DNA of 64,000 nucleotides from Petaurus breviceps papuanus (taxonomy: Eukaryota; Chordata; Mammalia; Diprotodontia; Petauridae), in the NCBI GenBank assembly GCA_028583685.1, contig JAMXIF010001253.1:76973684-77037683 (forward strand), given 5' to 3'. A program made the translations under genes and the position numbers. The notes beneath the pieces were generated by a model. The model saw only the letters and a program-made list of their open reading frames with translations. It ran no database searches and was not told the DNA's origin. Positions 21,480-33,062 of the stretch are shown piece by piece (within the stretch, counting starts at the first letter, position 1; every line of letters starts with the position of its first letter).

Positions 21480-22575
21480 ATCTGGTTCATGTTGTACTCT
21501 GGAGTGTTGCAGACTCCAAGTGCTCTCATACCCTCTGCTTTTTATTATTTTACTTGATGGGTCTCATTAGCTCCTATGTATTCAATTATCATCTCTATGC
21601 TGATGATTCTCAAATCTACTATTTCAGTCCTAGCTTCTCTGTTGACCTCCATTCTCTTATTTCCAACTGTCCTTCAGATATTTTGAATTGGATGTATCAT
21701 AGAAACCTTAAGTTCAACATGTCCAAAGCTGAATTCATTATCTTTCCCCCCCAAAATCTCCCTTCCAGATTTCCCCATTAATATTCACCATTCTTCTAGT
21801 CACAATCTAGGTATCATCCTCCATCTCTCATTCTGCCTCATCCAATCTGTTACCAAGGTCTGTCAATTTTGCTTTCTTAAACATCTTTCTCCGATGGTTC
21901 CTTGTCTCCTCTGAAGCTGATGCCATACTGGACTAGGCCCTCATCACATCATGCCTGGACTATTGCAATAACCTGTTGGTTGTTGTCTCTGCCACAAGTG
22001 TCTCCACATTCCAGTCCATCCTTCACTCAGCTGTCAAAGTGATCTTCCTTGAGTGCAGGTCAATTCAAACTTCAGTGCCTCTCTGTTACCTCTAGGATCA
22101 AATATAACATTCTGTTTGACATCCCAGACTCTTCATGACCTCTCCTTGACTTGTTCTTACTTCTTATATACCCCTATATACTCTTCTATCTAGTGACGCT
22201 GATCTCATGCTGTTCTAATAACAGAATACGTCTCCTGACTCGGGGAATTTTTACTGGCCGCCCTCTATGCTGTGGAATGCTTTCTTGTCATCTCTGTCTC
22301 CTGGTTTCTTTCAAGTCCCAGCTAAAATTCCAGTTTTCCATGGAAAGCCTTTTTCTAATCTCTCTTAATTAAGGTGCCATTTCTCTAGTGATTGGTCCCT
22401 CTTTTCCCTGCATATAGCTTCTTTGTACATAGTTATTTTCATGTTGTCTCCCCCATTAGATCATGAGCACTTTGAGATCAGGGACTTTCTTTAGCCTTTC
22501 TTTGTATATCCAGTGCTTAGCACATTTCTTGGCTTATAGTAAGTGCTTAATAAACACTTTTTGATTAACTGATTT
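21480..22575 (+). mobile_element. L2 LINE, reverse transcriptase to 3' end
   Basis: A long L2 (CR1-clade) copy. The reverse transcriptase box YHLYADDSQIYYFSPS is readable, with YADD at 21596-21607, then NWMYHRNLKFNMSKAEFIIF. Downstream come the C-terminal part ('ctggactattgcaataacctg', 'ctggccgccctctatgctgtgg') and the 3' end 'ttgtatatccagtgcttagcac..gtgcttaataaacac'. One frame is open over about 21.36-21.78 kb, unusually well kept for so old a family, but it breaks afterwards. Confidence 0.85.
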
Positions 22576-24439
22576 CCATATATAGTCTAGTTTCATTATA
22601 GTGAGAATATCAAGACTGATGTGATTCGGCTCCTCTAATAATATGTCTACTTGGATTTTTTGCAAGGATATCACATTTAGTTTCAACGCCTAAGTTAATG
22701 TTTATACATAGTCTAAAAATGAATAATTCTTAGCACCTTCTGTGCAACCTAAGAAACAGAAAAATGCAAACTGTGCCTATTATTTTGTTTGTTTGTTTCT
22801 TGGGTTGCCACACCCAAAGAATTTGTCACTGAGCATTTACCCTCCTGATGACGAATCTCTTTAGGTAGACTGGTCCTTGCCAGGGGAAGGACATAATTTA
22901 TTATTCATATTGTACTTGGAGCCATAGTAGTTTCTGCTAGAGCTTATATTCTGCTGCCAAAGTCTTTGATAACCCAGGGTCACATCATACCATGGTGAAA
23001 CATCTGTGGACAGCAGTAGTTGTGGCGAGAAATGAAATATGTAAATAGTAAGTGCTGAATAAAATTGCCAACAATAATGAAGGCTCAGGTAAGGTCATAC
23101 AGTATTGATTTTAAAGCAGATAAAATAAGCAAGATTTATTAGAGAGATTTGACTGTAGGAGTTACCTAGTACTGAAGCTTAAAAGTGCAGGAAAACAACA
23201 GGAGATGGTGAAGAAAGGACTCTATATTGGGGGCTAACTGAAATGACTGACTTTGGACCCAAGACAGCCTGTGGAAGTGAAGGCAGAGTTCAGAAGGGAG
23301 ATAGACTCTGGGAACAGGAAAGAATGCAGAGATCAGAGGTGAAGATGTTGGGAAAGAGGAGGTTTAATTTGTCAGAGTAAGTAGAAAAACAAGAAGAGAA
23401 AAAAAGGCACAACAGAATTTGGAAAGGTGAATAAACCTGCAGGCATTTTTTTCCTAAGGGAAAACTTCTGGTTGGTTCAAAGAGAATCCATGCAGTTAAG
23501 AATCAATAATTACCAAGTTCCTTTAGGGAAAGTAATGTTATTAGTGGTGTTAATTGAAATGATTAGGGAAATAATCAAGCTTCTTTGTTCTCAAAATAAA
23601 ACCATTTAGTGTGACTGTATTATTTCATTTATCCTGATTAGTGTTTTTATTTAGAACAATGGTAGTACTTAAGGTAAATGATGATACACCACTACAAAAT
23701 TGTAAGGTGAATGAGAATCAGACTGGAATCAACACTATCACATCTATCTATGTACAAAGCAAAAGCTGCCCTCACTTCCCTTTGGAATCCACATTGTGAT
23801 TGGACACAAGTGAAATCACTTCCATAGAAAAACTAAATAAGCAACAGCCCTTCTGGTTGTAGAACTCCTACCTTGACATCACAATGGTCTTGGTTACTTT
23901 AAATAAATTGGAGAAGAGACAGCTAAAAAAAAGAAAAGATAAGCTAATAAAGTACAAGTGGAATGCAACATTCATTATGGCTTACTGTATAGATGTACTC
24001 CTACTGTACAGATGTACAAGAAATAGCTGTACTCAAGGGGCAAGTCCCCAGGGACCAATACAAAGGGGAAGCAAAGGCGCTGATTACTTTGGACAACTGG
24101 AGAGTATTTTCTGGATGGACTATAGGTTCAGGAGGAGTTGAGTTATCTCAAATTGCCTCTCCTCTTTGTCCTAGTCATAGCTCACTTTTGGCCTACTCTA
24201 AATATACTATATTGAAAATTGAAAGACTTTTCTGATTGTCTTAGTTACAATTTGCGATATTTTCATCCCCAGCCTTATAGCTGAATCATTGATGAAAGGC
24301 AATGTGGTTTAGAGCATTTAGGGTTTACCCTATGATTCTGACAAAGTGAATCTTAAAGATCTTAAATCAAATCTTACATCTCATTTGATACTTATAAATT
24401 ATTATGTTGTAAGTCAATTATCTTTTCACAGGTATGTTT
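22576..24439. other. Unassigned stretch
   Basis: No repeat family or exon was recognised. Short A-rich and G/A-rich segments occur (about 23.2-23.4 kb). A host regulatory element cannot be excluded from sequence alone. Confidence 0.4.
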
Positions 24440-24444
24440 CTTGT

Positions 24445-24585
24445 TCTTACAATTAGATTTTACATCCTTAAGAAGAGGGACCAAGTTTTATTTAATATTT
24501 ATATTTCCCAACAGTGATTAGCATAGTGCCCTGAACTTAGTATATGCTCAACATTTCTTTGTTGTTCAATTAATATATTTCTTGA
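24445..24585 (+). mobile_element. L2 LINE 3' end fragment
   Basis: 'ttacatccttaagaagaggga', 'gtgattagcatagtgccctg' and 'tatatgctcaacat' match the L2 terminal region in order. Confidence 0.6.
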
Positions 24586-24847
24586 AACTGCAGAACATTT
24601 ATTGTCAATCTTTTAAATTTTGATTCTACTTGATTTCAAGTCTATTTGAAAATCTCAAAAATAGAAGAGTCTGGATTAGAACTAAAACCTTATATATAAC
24701 AAGAATTTAATAAACACATGTTGACAAAGTAAATTGAACTAAAAGTTGGAACTATTGGTCATGATCTTAATCCAGGGCACCATATTGTAATTCAGCTTTT
24801 AACTGGACTAGTAGTTTGTTTTCTAAAATGAAAATAAGATAATATAC

Positions 24848-25025
24848 CAGGGGTGAGGAACCTGCAGCTTCAAGCCCCATTAGGCCCTCTATGTCTTCAA
24901 GTATGGCCCTTGACTGAATCCAAACTTCACAGAACAAATTCTCTTATTAAAAGGATTTGTTCTGTAAAACTTGGATTCAGTCAAAAGGTCCCACCCAAGG
25001 ATCTAGAAGGACACATGTGGCCTTG
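24848..25025 (+). mobile_element. Palindromic hAT MITE
   Basis: It begins CAGGGGTGAGGAACCTGCAG, a hAT-type terminus. Its two halves are inverted: 'gactgaatccaaacttcacagaacaaat' against 'atttgttctgtaaaacttggattcagtc', folding into a long hairpin. Flanking 8-mers TAATATAC (24840-24847) and TAATATGC (25026-25033) fit the 8-bp hAT duplication. The right terminal repeat is shorter than the left, so this copy may derive from an end-deleted version. No transposase. Confidence 0.8.
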
Positions 25026-25194
25026 TAATATGCCATAAGTGTCTAGCATGTGATAGAAAATAAAGGTTGATTGATTTTTCACATATCCAAACTATATAGA
25101 GTTTTTGTAAATCTGAACTACCCCTGAGCAGAAAAAATAAGATAACACAGGACATTCAATAATACAAGTTGTTTTTATCTGTGAGTACAGGGAA

Positions 25195-25375
25195 AGATCA
25201 GTGATTCTGGAGTCAGAGACCTGGGCTCACAACTCACCTCTGTTTATTGCTATCTTGTTGCCTTGGGCAAATCATTTAATTTCCCCAGGCTTCAGTTTTC
25301 TCATCTTTATAATGTGGAGGTTGGGATAGCTTCTGAATTCCTTTTCAGCCCTAGTTCTATGATTCTGTGTGTCAG
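25195..25375 (+). mobile_element. MIR/Mar1-type CORE-SINE
   Basis: 'ggagtcagagacctgggctc', 'ccttgggcaaatcatttaa', 'cagttttctcatc' and the tail 'tcagccctagttctatgattc' give the Mar1-like order, including a CR1/L3-like tail. Confidence 0.75.
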
Positions 25376-25379
25376 GCAA

Positions 25380-26655
25380 TAGTGATATTTTTGCTACTCA
25401 TAATTCAACATCAAATCTTATGGGTGGGAAATTTCCTTCTCACTGATAATACATAATGAAAGACAAGAACAAGGTCCAGGAAAGCAGAGGGCTCTTTCAT
25501 TTAGCTTTTGTTTTGGGTCAAATTCATCTGAATGCAAACCAAAGAAGTGGGCATTGTTCAATACTGGAGAGTTTTAGTTTATTTATATTTTTACAAAATT
25601 CACCTCTCTTTATTCTTGGCCAAAATTGGTACCTGGTGCACAGGATTCATATGAGTGATTAAATGGAGGTCGTGCTGAATTTATGGCCTTAAGTTATATA
25701 GATATCTGGAACAATTTACTGTGATTCAATCAAGATATCAAGCTGAAGACCCACATACAGCTATGGTGGTAGGGAATGGGGAGAAGGGAAATATAATCTG
25801 GAGATATGGAGATGGCTAGTCTGTGGTCCTTCCCCAACATGTTTTTCCTACATGTTTGCCCCCACAAATATTTTCTTATCATCATCATTATATATGTATG
25901 CCCCTCTCACTGCTGGCATTGTAACTTATCTGAAAACATCTGATATGTACATCAGGGCAATCTCTTTATTGTCAGTTTGCTTGCTATGCTATTTGACTAA
26001 ATGTCTTTGGTTTGAACTAATGTTTTATGGTTAGTTGGTAAAATTAAACACATTTATTTGTGTTTATTATGGTTCTGAATATGTGTTGACTCAAAGTATC
26101 TTGAACCCAAGAAATATTTTTTTGGGGGACCTGTGTATAACCAAAGGTATTCCAGGTGGCACTTCCACAGAACTTAGACATATCTGATGTATCATTATGA
26201 CATGAATGTGATCCTATGCTTCCAAAAGCTATGACAGGTGAGCATAAATTCTTGTCAGGTTATACCAAACTGGAAAGACCAGGAACATAGGCTTAAGATG
26301 GTATTTTATGGCTTTTGTCTAAAGATCAGTTTAGCTGAGTTGGGGTAGTTCAAAACCAAAAGTTTGGCTACCAGGAATAGGCAGATTTTTCAGAAATGAC
26401 CATCTACTGCTGAATGATCTCTTCCTAACACCATCTCTTCTCTATTACTCTCCTTTCTACGCTACTTTAAAAATTAAGGACCATTCTCAAGCTCAATAGC
26501 ATGAAATATTTGTTGGTTTGAAATAGTGCAGATAATTGCTTCATCTAGACAAATTGCAATGGTTATGCAAGTGGAGTCTAAATATAATTGACCTGAATGT
26601 ATTGTGAATTTCAAATATGGCAAATTAGAAATATTTAGGGAGATACTCTTTATTT
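25380..26655. other. Unassigned stretch
   Basis: No feature recognised. Short frames of 60-68 residues have no domain signature. Confidence 0.4.
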
Positions 26656-26657
26656 AT

Positions 26658-26822
26658 ATTGGTATGATTTGAACCAGGGTTCAGATCCTGCCTTTGACAT
26701 TTACTATGTGACCTTGCATAAGTCATCTAAATTCCCCAATGGTTAGTTTCTTCATTTATAAAATAGGGGAGTTGGACTGAATGGCCTTTCAGGTCCAGGT
26801 CTAACTCTTTCATCTTTTGTAG
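26658..26822 (+). mobile_element. MIR/Mar1-type CORE-SINE
   Basis: 'gggttcagatcctgcctttg', 'tgtgaccttgcataagtca' and the tail 'ggactgaatggcctttcagg' are in the Mar1 order. Confidence 0.75.
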
Positions 26823-26924
26823 GAATAAAAACTAGGCCTATGATTTCATTGGAATAGGGGACTCCCAGACAAGAATCCTCACTCCCTACTTATACAAATC
26901 AAATCCTTCTTTGCAATTTCTACT

Positions 26925-27045
26925 GTTAGAGCCTAGGCAAATAAGAGGTTAAATGACATATAGCAAGTATGTGTGGAAGATAGAACTCAAACCCAGGTCT
27001 TCCTGTCTTTGAGGTCAACTCTCTAACTATCATCCCATGCTAGCC
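26925..27045 (-). mobile_element. MIR-type SINE fragment
   Basis: Antisense 'aagaggttaaatgacatatag' and 'gaactcaaacccaggtcttcc' are present. Confidence 0.55.
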
Positions 27046-27717
27046 CTCATTATCCCGTATAATGATAATAAAGTCTTCAATAAAAAATATACCAAACACG
27101 TGTCAGACATTCCATGCCATAAACCTTGACTTCTGTGGGCATTAAATCAGTGTTAAATTCTGCAGTATGAAGAATGAAATATTATCAACAAATAGAAATT
27201 GCTACAGATTGCAGACTCCAAGCTCAGCTGAGTTGTGTATTTATCTTTATTAAGTCAAATGAAAAAAGATCTTTTCATTTAGGAAGAATACAAAAATCAA
27301 AATATAATTCCATTATATCTATACAGCAGGTTCATAAGCAAACAAAGGATGAATTCTGACTTTTTTTTTTTAACCTAACCATATTTCAATCTATTTCAGA
27401 AACCATTTCATTTGTTCAGGTTGCTACAGCAGCAAATTCAAGAATATAATAGACACTGTGTCTCACATCTTCTCTAAAGCCAATTTGAATTGGATAATTT
27501 TATCATGTTATTTTCACAAATAATCAGGCTTCTTAAAAAAATGCTGCCCATCCTACAATTAGATAGAAAGAACCCCTAATACTTCTACTTAGTAACCATT
27601 GCTAAGGAAACCAGTTTCTTGGTATCCATGCACTCCAGAGTTCAGTAGATAGGTCTGTCTTAAGCTTCTAAAATATGAAATGAGAGAAGGGCAAGGCCCA
27701 AGATATGTAAATAAGAG

Positions 27718-28233
27718 CTATGTCTTATCCCCACACCCACACTCTGCCTTTTTTTTCCCTATATGTAGGACAAAGGAGCTGTTTGTTTTCTCTATTTCCT
27801 GAAAGAAAAATTCTGTTTTATTGGACTGAAGAATTGTATTGGCAATTCGACTGAAGTTTATTATTTGGGACCATGAGATTTTGTCAACTTGGGTATTATT
27901 CCTGGGAAAGAACCAGGGATAATGGTGTGATTCATTAGGCAGGGAGTATATTGTAGCACTTGTAGTGATAAAATTAGTATTTCCATCTATGATCCTATGA
28001 TTGATTGTCTGCAGTATCTCCTTAGTGATGCTTAATCTTTTATTTTTCCATTGCCTCATCTTTAAAAGGGGCCAATAGCAGACAGCACCTCTATAATGCC
28101 ATAGGAGGATGAACATAAAGATTCTTTGAAGAAGCTTGGCTCTTTCACAGTTTAAAAGGCATCTGTGGTAAGAAGATATTTCCCAAGGTTTGCATTTATA
28201 TTCTGTTTGCAGGCTAATTAAAAAAAAGGTCAA
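27718..28233 (-). other. Unrecognised 171-residue open reading frame
   Basis: This is the longest open frame outside recognised repeats. It is rich in aromatic residues and cysteine, has several N-x-S/T sequons (for example near PRNNTQ, QSNKTE and KTNSSF) and a hydrophobic stretch around residues 38-56 (RIFMFILLWHYRGAVCYWPL). I recognise no family. Smaller minus-strand frames lie just upstream (28266-28520, 28483-28704). It could be a chance frame in AT-rich DNA, a decayed glycoprotein-like gene of an old mobile element, or a host remnant. No splice sites or start context were established. Confidence 0.25.
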
Positions 28234-29999
28234 TGGAACTGGAATCTTTCTTCAGATGGATGAATTTAAGATGCTTTGGGAAGGAATGAAGAATATTTTC
28301 TAATGGGTTGTGGGTATTTGAGAAAACACAGTTCAATGATCAGAAGTGGATAGGTGTGGAAATGATGTAAAAAGATACACAGTTCAGAAAGTTTTAAATT
28401 GCATTGGTAAAACTTTGGAAAACAACAGATTCTGAGGAAGTCTTGATAGTAGATAGAGATATTCTTACCCTGGTTTGCAAAATTACAAGATATTTTTACA
28501 AAGAAGGGAAAAGGAATCAAAATAGATTAATTCTGTTTTATTGGTAATATTCTTGGTACCCAGTGGGAATTCTCTGTTTGAGAGATCTTGGTTGGTTACT
28601 TTGGAACTGAATGTGTCACAAAATAAATGGTGATTAATTAACAGTACCACATGAAGTCTGGGGACATTCTTTCCCCTAAAAATCTCTCCAAAAAACACTA
28701 TCAAAAGGATCTGATTCTGAAATGCTAATCACACTAGCTTTTTTTAAAAAAAAATTTATTTTCAAGATGACTTTGGAGACTGAAAAGCTCTGAAGCTGAA
28801 ATGCTGGCAGAACCAATAAGCATAATAATTTAAAAGTATAGCTTTAGTTTCCAGATGATTTTGGAGAGATGGACTACTCTTGAAAGATTATTTGTTTAGG
28901 AACTCTGCATAGAAATGGGAGAAACTTTAAAACATTGTAACCATTTCCTATGACAGGAATTCAGGAAATTACCGGAGAATAGAAGAAAAAACAGAATTAT
29001 GAAAGGTAGAATTGATAGAAGTCAGTAAAGATAACTGAAGCCTTATTCTGCATTTGAATGGAAGTGAATCTTTATTCCAGGAGCAGATGGGGGCCAGGTG
29101 GGAGTGCAAAATGTTTGTTTCTATGAATTCTTTTTTTTTTCTCCAAACTTCCATAAAGGAAACCTCAGTCTTGCCTTCCATTAAAGGAGAACTACATTCT
29201 CTTCTGGCTACAAAGCTCTAAATTCAGTAGTGCATGTTCCAGCTGTAATCACTTATTAGATAATTGAAAAATACTGAACCATTACAAGAACATCTTCCCC
29301 CTTCTGCTTCAATAGAACAGGCATTGAGCGTTTCTGTCAGGAAAGCAGAGAAAACTTTCATTCTTAAGCTGGTCATCAGTTTGAACTAGAAAGGGTTGGG
29401 AAAGGAATTGTTGATGTCTTTTTTAAGTTTCTCATTTTTCTTAAGGAGGGGACGGCACTCAGTGGAATGCCAAACTTACTGAAAAGAAAGAATAGGTCAT
29501 AAGGTGTTCTCTTAAGATAATTGGGGACATTGTGAAAATCATATAATGAAATTCTATTCGAGTATAGTGGTTCATTCCTGAGTTTCTCATTGAGACAAGT
29601 GCAATTATTAGGCCCCTGAAGTTTTTTTTTAATCTATTAATTGAGACATGTGGAATATGATGTGTTCTAAGCAATGGAGCCAGGTAGTGTGAAGAAAAGG
29701 GGCAGAACAGAGTAAAGGCTGAAGTATGATTTTATTGCTATTCTCCATCTGAAAACCCACAGCATTTCACTTATATTTCTAGACAAACGAGTTTGGGGAA
29801 CAACTCACGCTCCAGCTTGGCTCGACTCTAAAGGGCATGGTAGGGACTAGATGAACTAATGCTAGGAAGTTATATTGGGACCACATTGGAACAAAAAAAA
29901 GTGAAATTCTGAATAATTATAGCTCTTTGTAGCAACAACATCAGTATGTTCTAAATCATGTTCCCTAAGGCAATGTCAGTGCAAGTTTGACAAAAATGT
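28234..29999. other. Unassigned stretch
   Basis: No repeat family recognised. It contains several short minus-strand frames (60-84 residues) without identifiable domains. Confidence 0.35.
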
Positions 30000-30085
30000 A
30001 ATTTCTCTGAGCTTTATTTTCCTCATCTGCAAAATAAGGAAGTTAGACTAGATCTTCTTATGGTCTCTTCAAGAATCAAAACTCT
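30000..30085 (+). mobile_element. Mar1/MIR tail fragment
   Basis: 'ctgagctttattttcctcatctgc' and 'gttagactagatcttct' correspond to the core end and the CR1/L3-like tail of Mar1-type SINEs. Confidence 0.55.
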
Positions 30086-30299
30086 ATTTTGTTTTATTCT
30101 ATTCTAAATCACCTGCCTGAGGCATGGCTTGTCCCCTTGTTCCCACCAGCTAAGGGGAAGTGGGTGGAGGACAGGAGGAGAAAGATAGCTAGCCACTGTC
30201 TTCCTCCTTTTAGCCATTCCAAAGGAATGGAAAGGAAATGGACATCTGCTCTGCAGCTTCTCCAGGCTTATGCTCCTCTTCTCCCTATACTCCCTCCAA

Positions 30300-30545
30300 G
30301 TACCATAAAAAATAGCAACTTATATGGCACTTTAAAGTTTGCAAAGCATTTCCCATATATATTATCTCATTTGATGCTCACAACTTTGTGAAGTAGGCAC
30401 TATTTTTATTTTCATTTTCCAGAGGAGAAAACTAAGTTTGACAGAGATCAAATGACTTGTCCAGTTAAACAGCTATGCAGGTCTAGGAGGCACAACTGAC
30501 ACCCAGCTTGTCCTCATTCCAAGTTCAGTCCTTTATCCACTGCTT
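30300..30545 (-). mobile_element. MIR/Ther-1 type CORE-SINE
   Basis: Antisense tail 'atatggcactttaaagtttgc', 'ttatctcatttgatgctcac' and core 'aaatgacttgtccagttaaac' are visible, ending near 'cctttatccactgc'. It is almost full length. Confidence 0.75.
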
Positions 30546-30644
30546 CCAAACTGCCACAGAACCCATTAGGTACCAACTGTATGGACAATGCAACAGTCAG
30601 TCCTAGATCACTATCCTTACCCCTCTGTGTTATATTCTAGGATT

Positions 30645-30740
30645 AAAAAAATAACAGCAAACAACAATGATATTAATCCATACTTACATAACACTTTCTT
30701 TTTTGCAGATTACATTCTGTACAACAAACCTATGATGTGG
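30645..30740 (-). mobile_element. MIR/Ther-1 tail fragment
   Basis: 'aacaatgatattaatccatac..ataacactttc' followed by 'acaacaaacctatgatgtgg' resembles the antisense MIR-family tail. Confidence 0.4.
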
Positions 30741-30747
30741 ATGATAC

Positions 30748-31224
30748 ACTGCCCTTGGATGGATTATGAGAATAACATGGTGGTTCCATTGGAGTCCAAG
30801 GATCAGGGTTGGAACCTCAGTTTTGTTTCTGATCATTTCTGGGATCTTGGCTAATGCCATTTTGCTTCTCTAGGTCTCAATTTCTTCATTTGTCAAATGG
30901 ATAGGTTTTACGAGATGACTCCAAAGGTTCTTTCTAGCCCTTTTGTGGTTGTTCAGTCACTTCAGATGTGTCTGACTCTGTGACCTCTTTTGAGGTTTTC
31001 TTGGCAAAGATACTCAAGTGGTTTGCCATTTCCTTTTCCAGCTCATTTTATAGGTAAGGAAACTGGAACAAATAGGGTTAAGTGATTTGCCCATGGTCAC
31101 ATAGCTAGTAAATGGCTAAGGCCAAATTTGAACTCAGGGAGATGTCTCCCTAACTTCAGGTCTGGCACTCTATCCATTGGGCAATCTTGCTATCCCCTTT
31201 CTAGGCCTAAATACTCTGAAATGT
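30748..31224 (+). mobile_element. Mar1-type CORE-SINE split by an RTE-tailed SINE
   Basis: Sense Mar1 text ('ggagtccaaggatcagggtt', 'tctcaatttcttcatttg', 'gactccaaaggttctttctag') ends at 30945. A remnant 'tttctaggcctaaatactctg' follows at about 31199-31222, after the inserted SINE. Confidence 0.65.
30947..31198 (-). mobile_element. tRNA-derived SINE with RTE (Bov-B-like) tail
   Basis: Antisense order: RTE-type tail 'gtggttgttcagtcacttcag..gtctgactctgtgacc', 'aaagatactcaagtggtttgcc', core 'gggttaagtgatttgcccatgg', and a 5' head near 'ctctatccattgggcaatc'. The tail is the one shared with Bov-B/RTE LINEs, implying RTE-driven mobilisation. TTTCTAGCCC and TTTCTAGGCC flank it as a possible duplication. 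Confidence 0.75.
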
Positions 31225-31379
31225 TTTTTTTTGGGGGGGGGAAGGCAAGGCAGTTGGGGTTAAATGACTTGCCCAAGGTCATACAACTAGCAAGTGTCAA
31301 GTGTCTGAGTCTGAATTTGATCTCAGGTCCTCCTGACTCCACGGTCAATGCTCTATTCGCTACACCACCTAACTGCCCC
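31225..31379 (-). mobile_element. tRNA-derived SINE (WALLSI/WSINE type)
   Basis: Poly-T, 'ggcagttggggttaaatgac', 'gtcctcctgactccac' and 'acaccacctaactgcccc' are antisense SINE. CTGAAATGTTTT and CTGAAATATTTT flank it. Confidence 0.85.
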
Positions 31380-31389
31380 TGAAATATTT

Positions 31390-32080
31390 TAATAACTATT
31401 TTTGTTAAAAGGGGGTATGTTTTCCCTTATTAAAATAGACTCATTGTCAGGATAGTCCTTATCTCCAATGGAGATATCTCTGAAAATTCTTATTGCAGTT
31501 TAAAAAGCTTGAAGGTGTTCATTTTCACTAATATATGGATATAAAAATCACATTCTGTATTATGATGCTGAAACCAGATCTTTTACTTTTGTTTCTTAGA
31601 TTTTAAATTACAGTTATGTTGTGTGTTCATGTGTACACAGAGCAGATTGTTTGGAAAATTAAACAGTTGTAAGTAGTAGCACTTACTGTTTAAGACACGT
31701 TCTTATAGCTAGAGCATGAGGTGTTGGTATTTTGATGAGGTGCTGGTATTTTGGGTATTTAGTAAAGGAAAGAAAAGTTAAAAAAAAAGATGAACCTGAC
31801 ACATTCAAAAGAGATGTTCATTTTCCAGGAAGCAGAAACTGTAAAAATCAAATATACTTCATACGTAAAAATATTATGTTTCTAATGCCTGTTATTTTGA
31901 ATAGTAAAAGAGCCATATACCTTATATTTTGCAACATGTGATAAGAATTTCTATTAAACTTCTCAGTAGCCTTATGACCATAAGATAGTAGAGATAACCT
32001 TGTATTTATTATGTCACAGAATCATATAACCAATTTAGAGAGACAAAGGAACTTTAGAGATAATCTAGGTGATTTCTTTT
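31390..32080. other. Unassigned stretch
   Basis: AT-rich; nothing recognised. Confidence 0.4.
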
Positions 32081-32084
32081 GTTG

Positions 32085-32350
32085 GAGTAAAGACCCAGAT
32101 AAATGGTGCAGAGGATAGAGCACTAGGCCTGGAGTCAAGAAGACATAAGTTCAAATCTGGCCTTAGGTACTTACTACCTGTGTGACCCTGGGCAAGTCAC
32201 TTAACCTCTGCTTGTCTCGGTTTCCTCTTCTATAAAAATTGGGATAATAATAGCACTTACCCTTAGGGTTGTTGTGAGGATCAAATGAGTTAAAATTTGT
32301 AAATTCTCTGGCACATAGTAGGGGCTATATAAGTGCTAATTATTATTATA
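32085..32350 (+). mobile_element. MIR/Ther-1 type CORE-SINE, nearly full length
   Basis: Sense head 'gcagaggatagagcactagg', 'gtgtgaccctgggcaagtca', 'cggtttcctcttctat', and the tail 'gttgttgtgaggatcaaatg' and 'gcacatagtaggggctatat' ending in ATTATTATTAT. Confidence 0.85.
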
Positions 32351-32354
32351 TATT

Positions 32355-33060
32355 ATGTATAAAATGACTTTCCTTTATAATACAGTATGTTGATAGCAAA
32401 GCTATCACTCCAATGGAGATTTGTGATGGAAAGACCCTTTGCTTCTATTTCAGAGTAAGTGGTGATATCCTCTTATTCCTTCCTCTGCTATTAGGACACT
32501 TTAATTGCTTATTAAGCTAGAACACTATGCATACATGGAAGAGGCAAATTCTCCCCACCCCACCCCCATGTTTCTCTTTTCTGCTGGCCTCAAGGTGTGA
32601 CAATGGTTTTTCTAGCCCCAGAGGACCAATGGAGGGATGCTTTATCCAATATGACTGGTCCATGGCCTCCAAGGGAAGCCTGTATCTGGAGTGGTCCGAC
32701 TGCCTCCTGTTTGTGTCTTCCTTCCTTTGATACAGGGCTTTGTGAAATCTTGAAATAGAACCAACATCTTCCCCATTCTCAGGTATCTGAGCAGTTGTGT
32801 CCTGGCTACCAAAACAGTTGCTAAGAAATTGGCGGAGGGAGAAACAGAAGTAGGGGCCTCAGTTTACCAACCAAGAGGAAAACAGTAACCCTCAGAGAAA
32901 GAACCCACTACAAAGAGTTCGTTTGGCATTCATCAGGCTGTTCTCAGTGGAGGTCAAATGGAAAATAGCTCTTGAGAAGCCCCATTTCAAAGGTCCTAAG
33001 GAGACTTACATATAAACCTCTCAATTGATTGTAATCATCATATGCTTCTTTATTGTTTAG
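32355..33060. other. Unassigned stretch
   Basis: No recognised repeat or exon; somewhat higher GC around 32.55-32.90 kb. The short frame at 32527-32730 has no domain signature. Confidence 0.4.
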
Positions 33061-33062
33061 CA

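Noticed and set aside
21359-21781. 140-residue plus-strand frame as a host gene
   Set aside because: It contains the L2 reverse transcriptase YADD box and starts in a SINE tail, so it is an L2 remnant.
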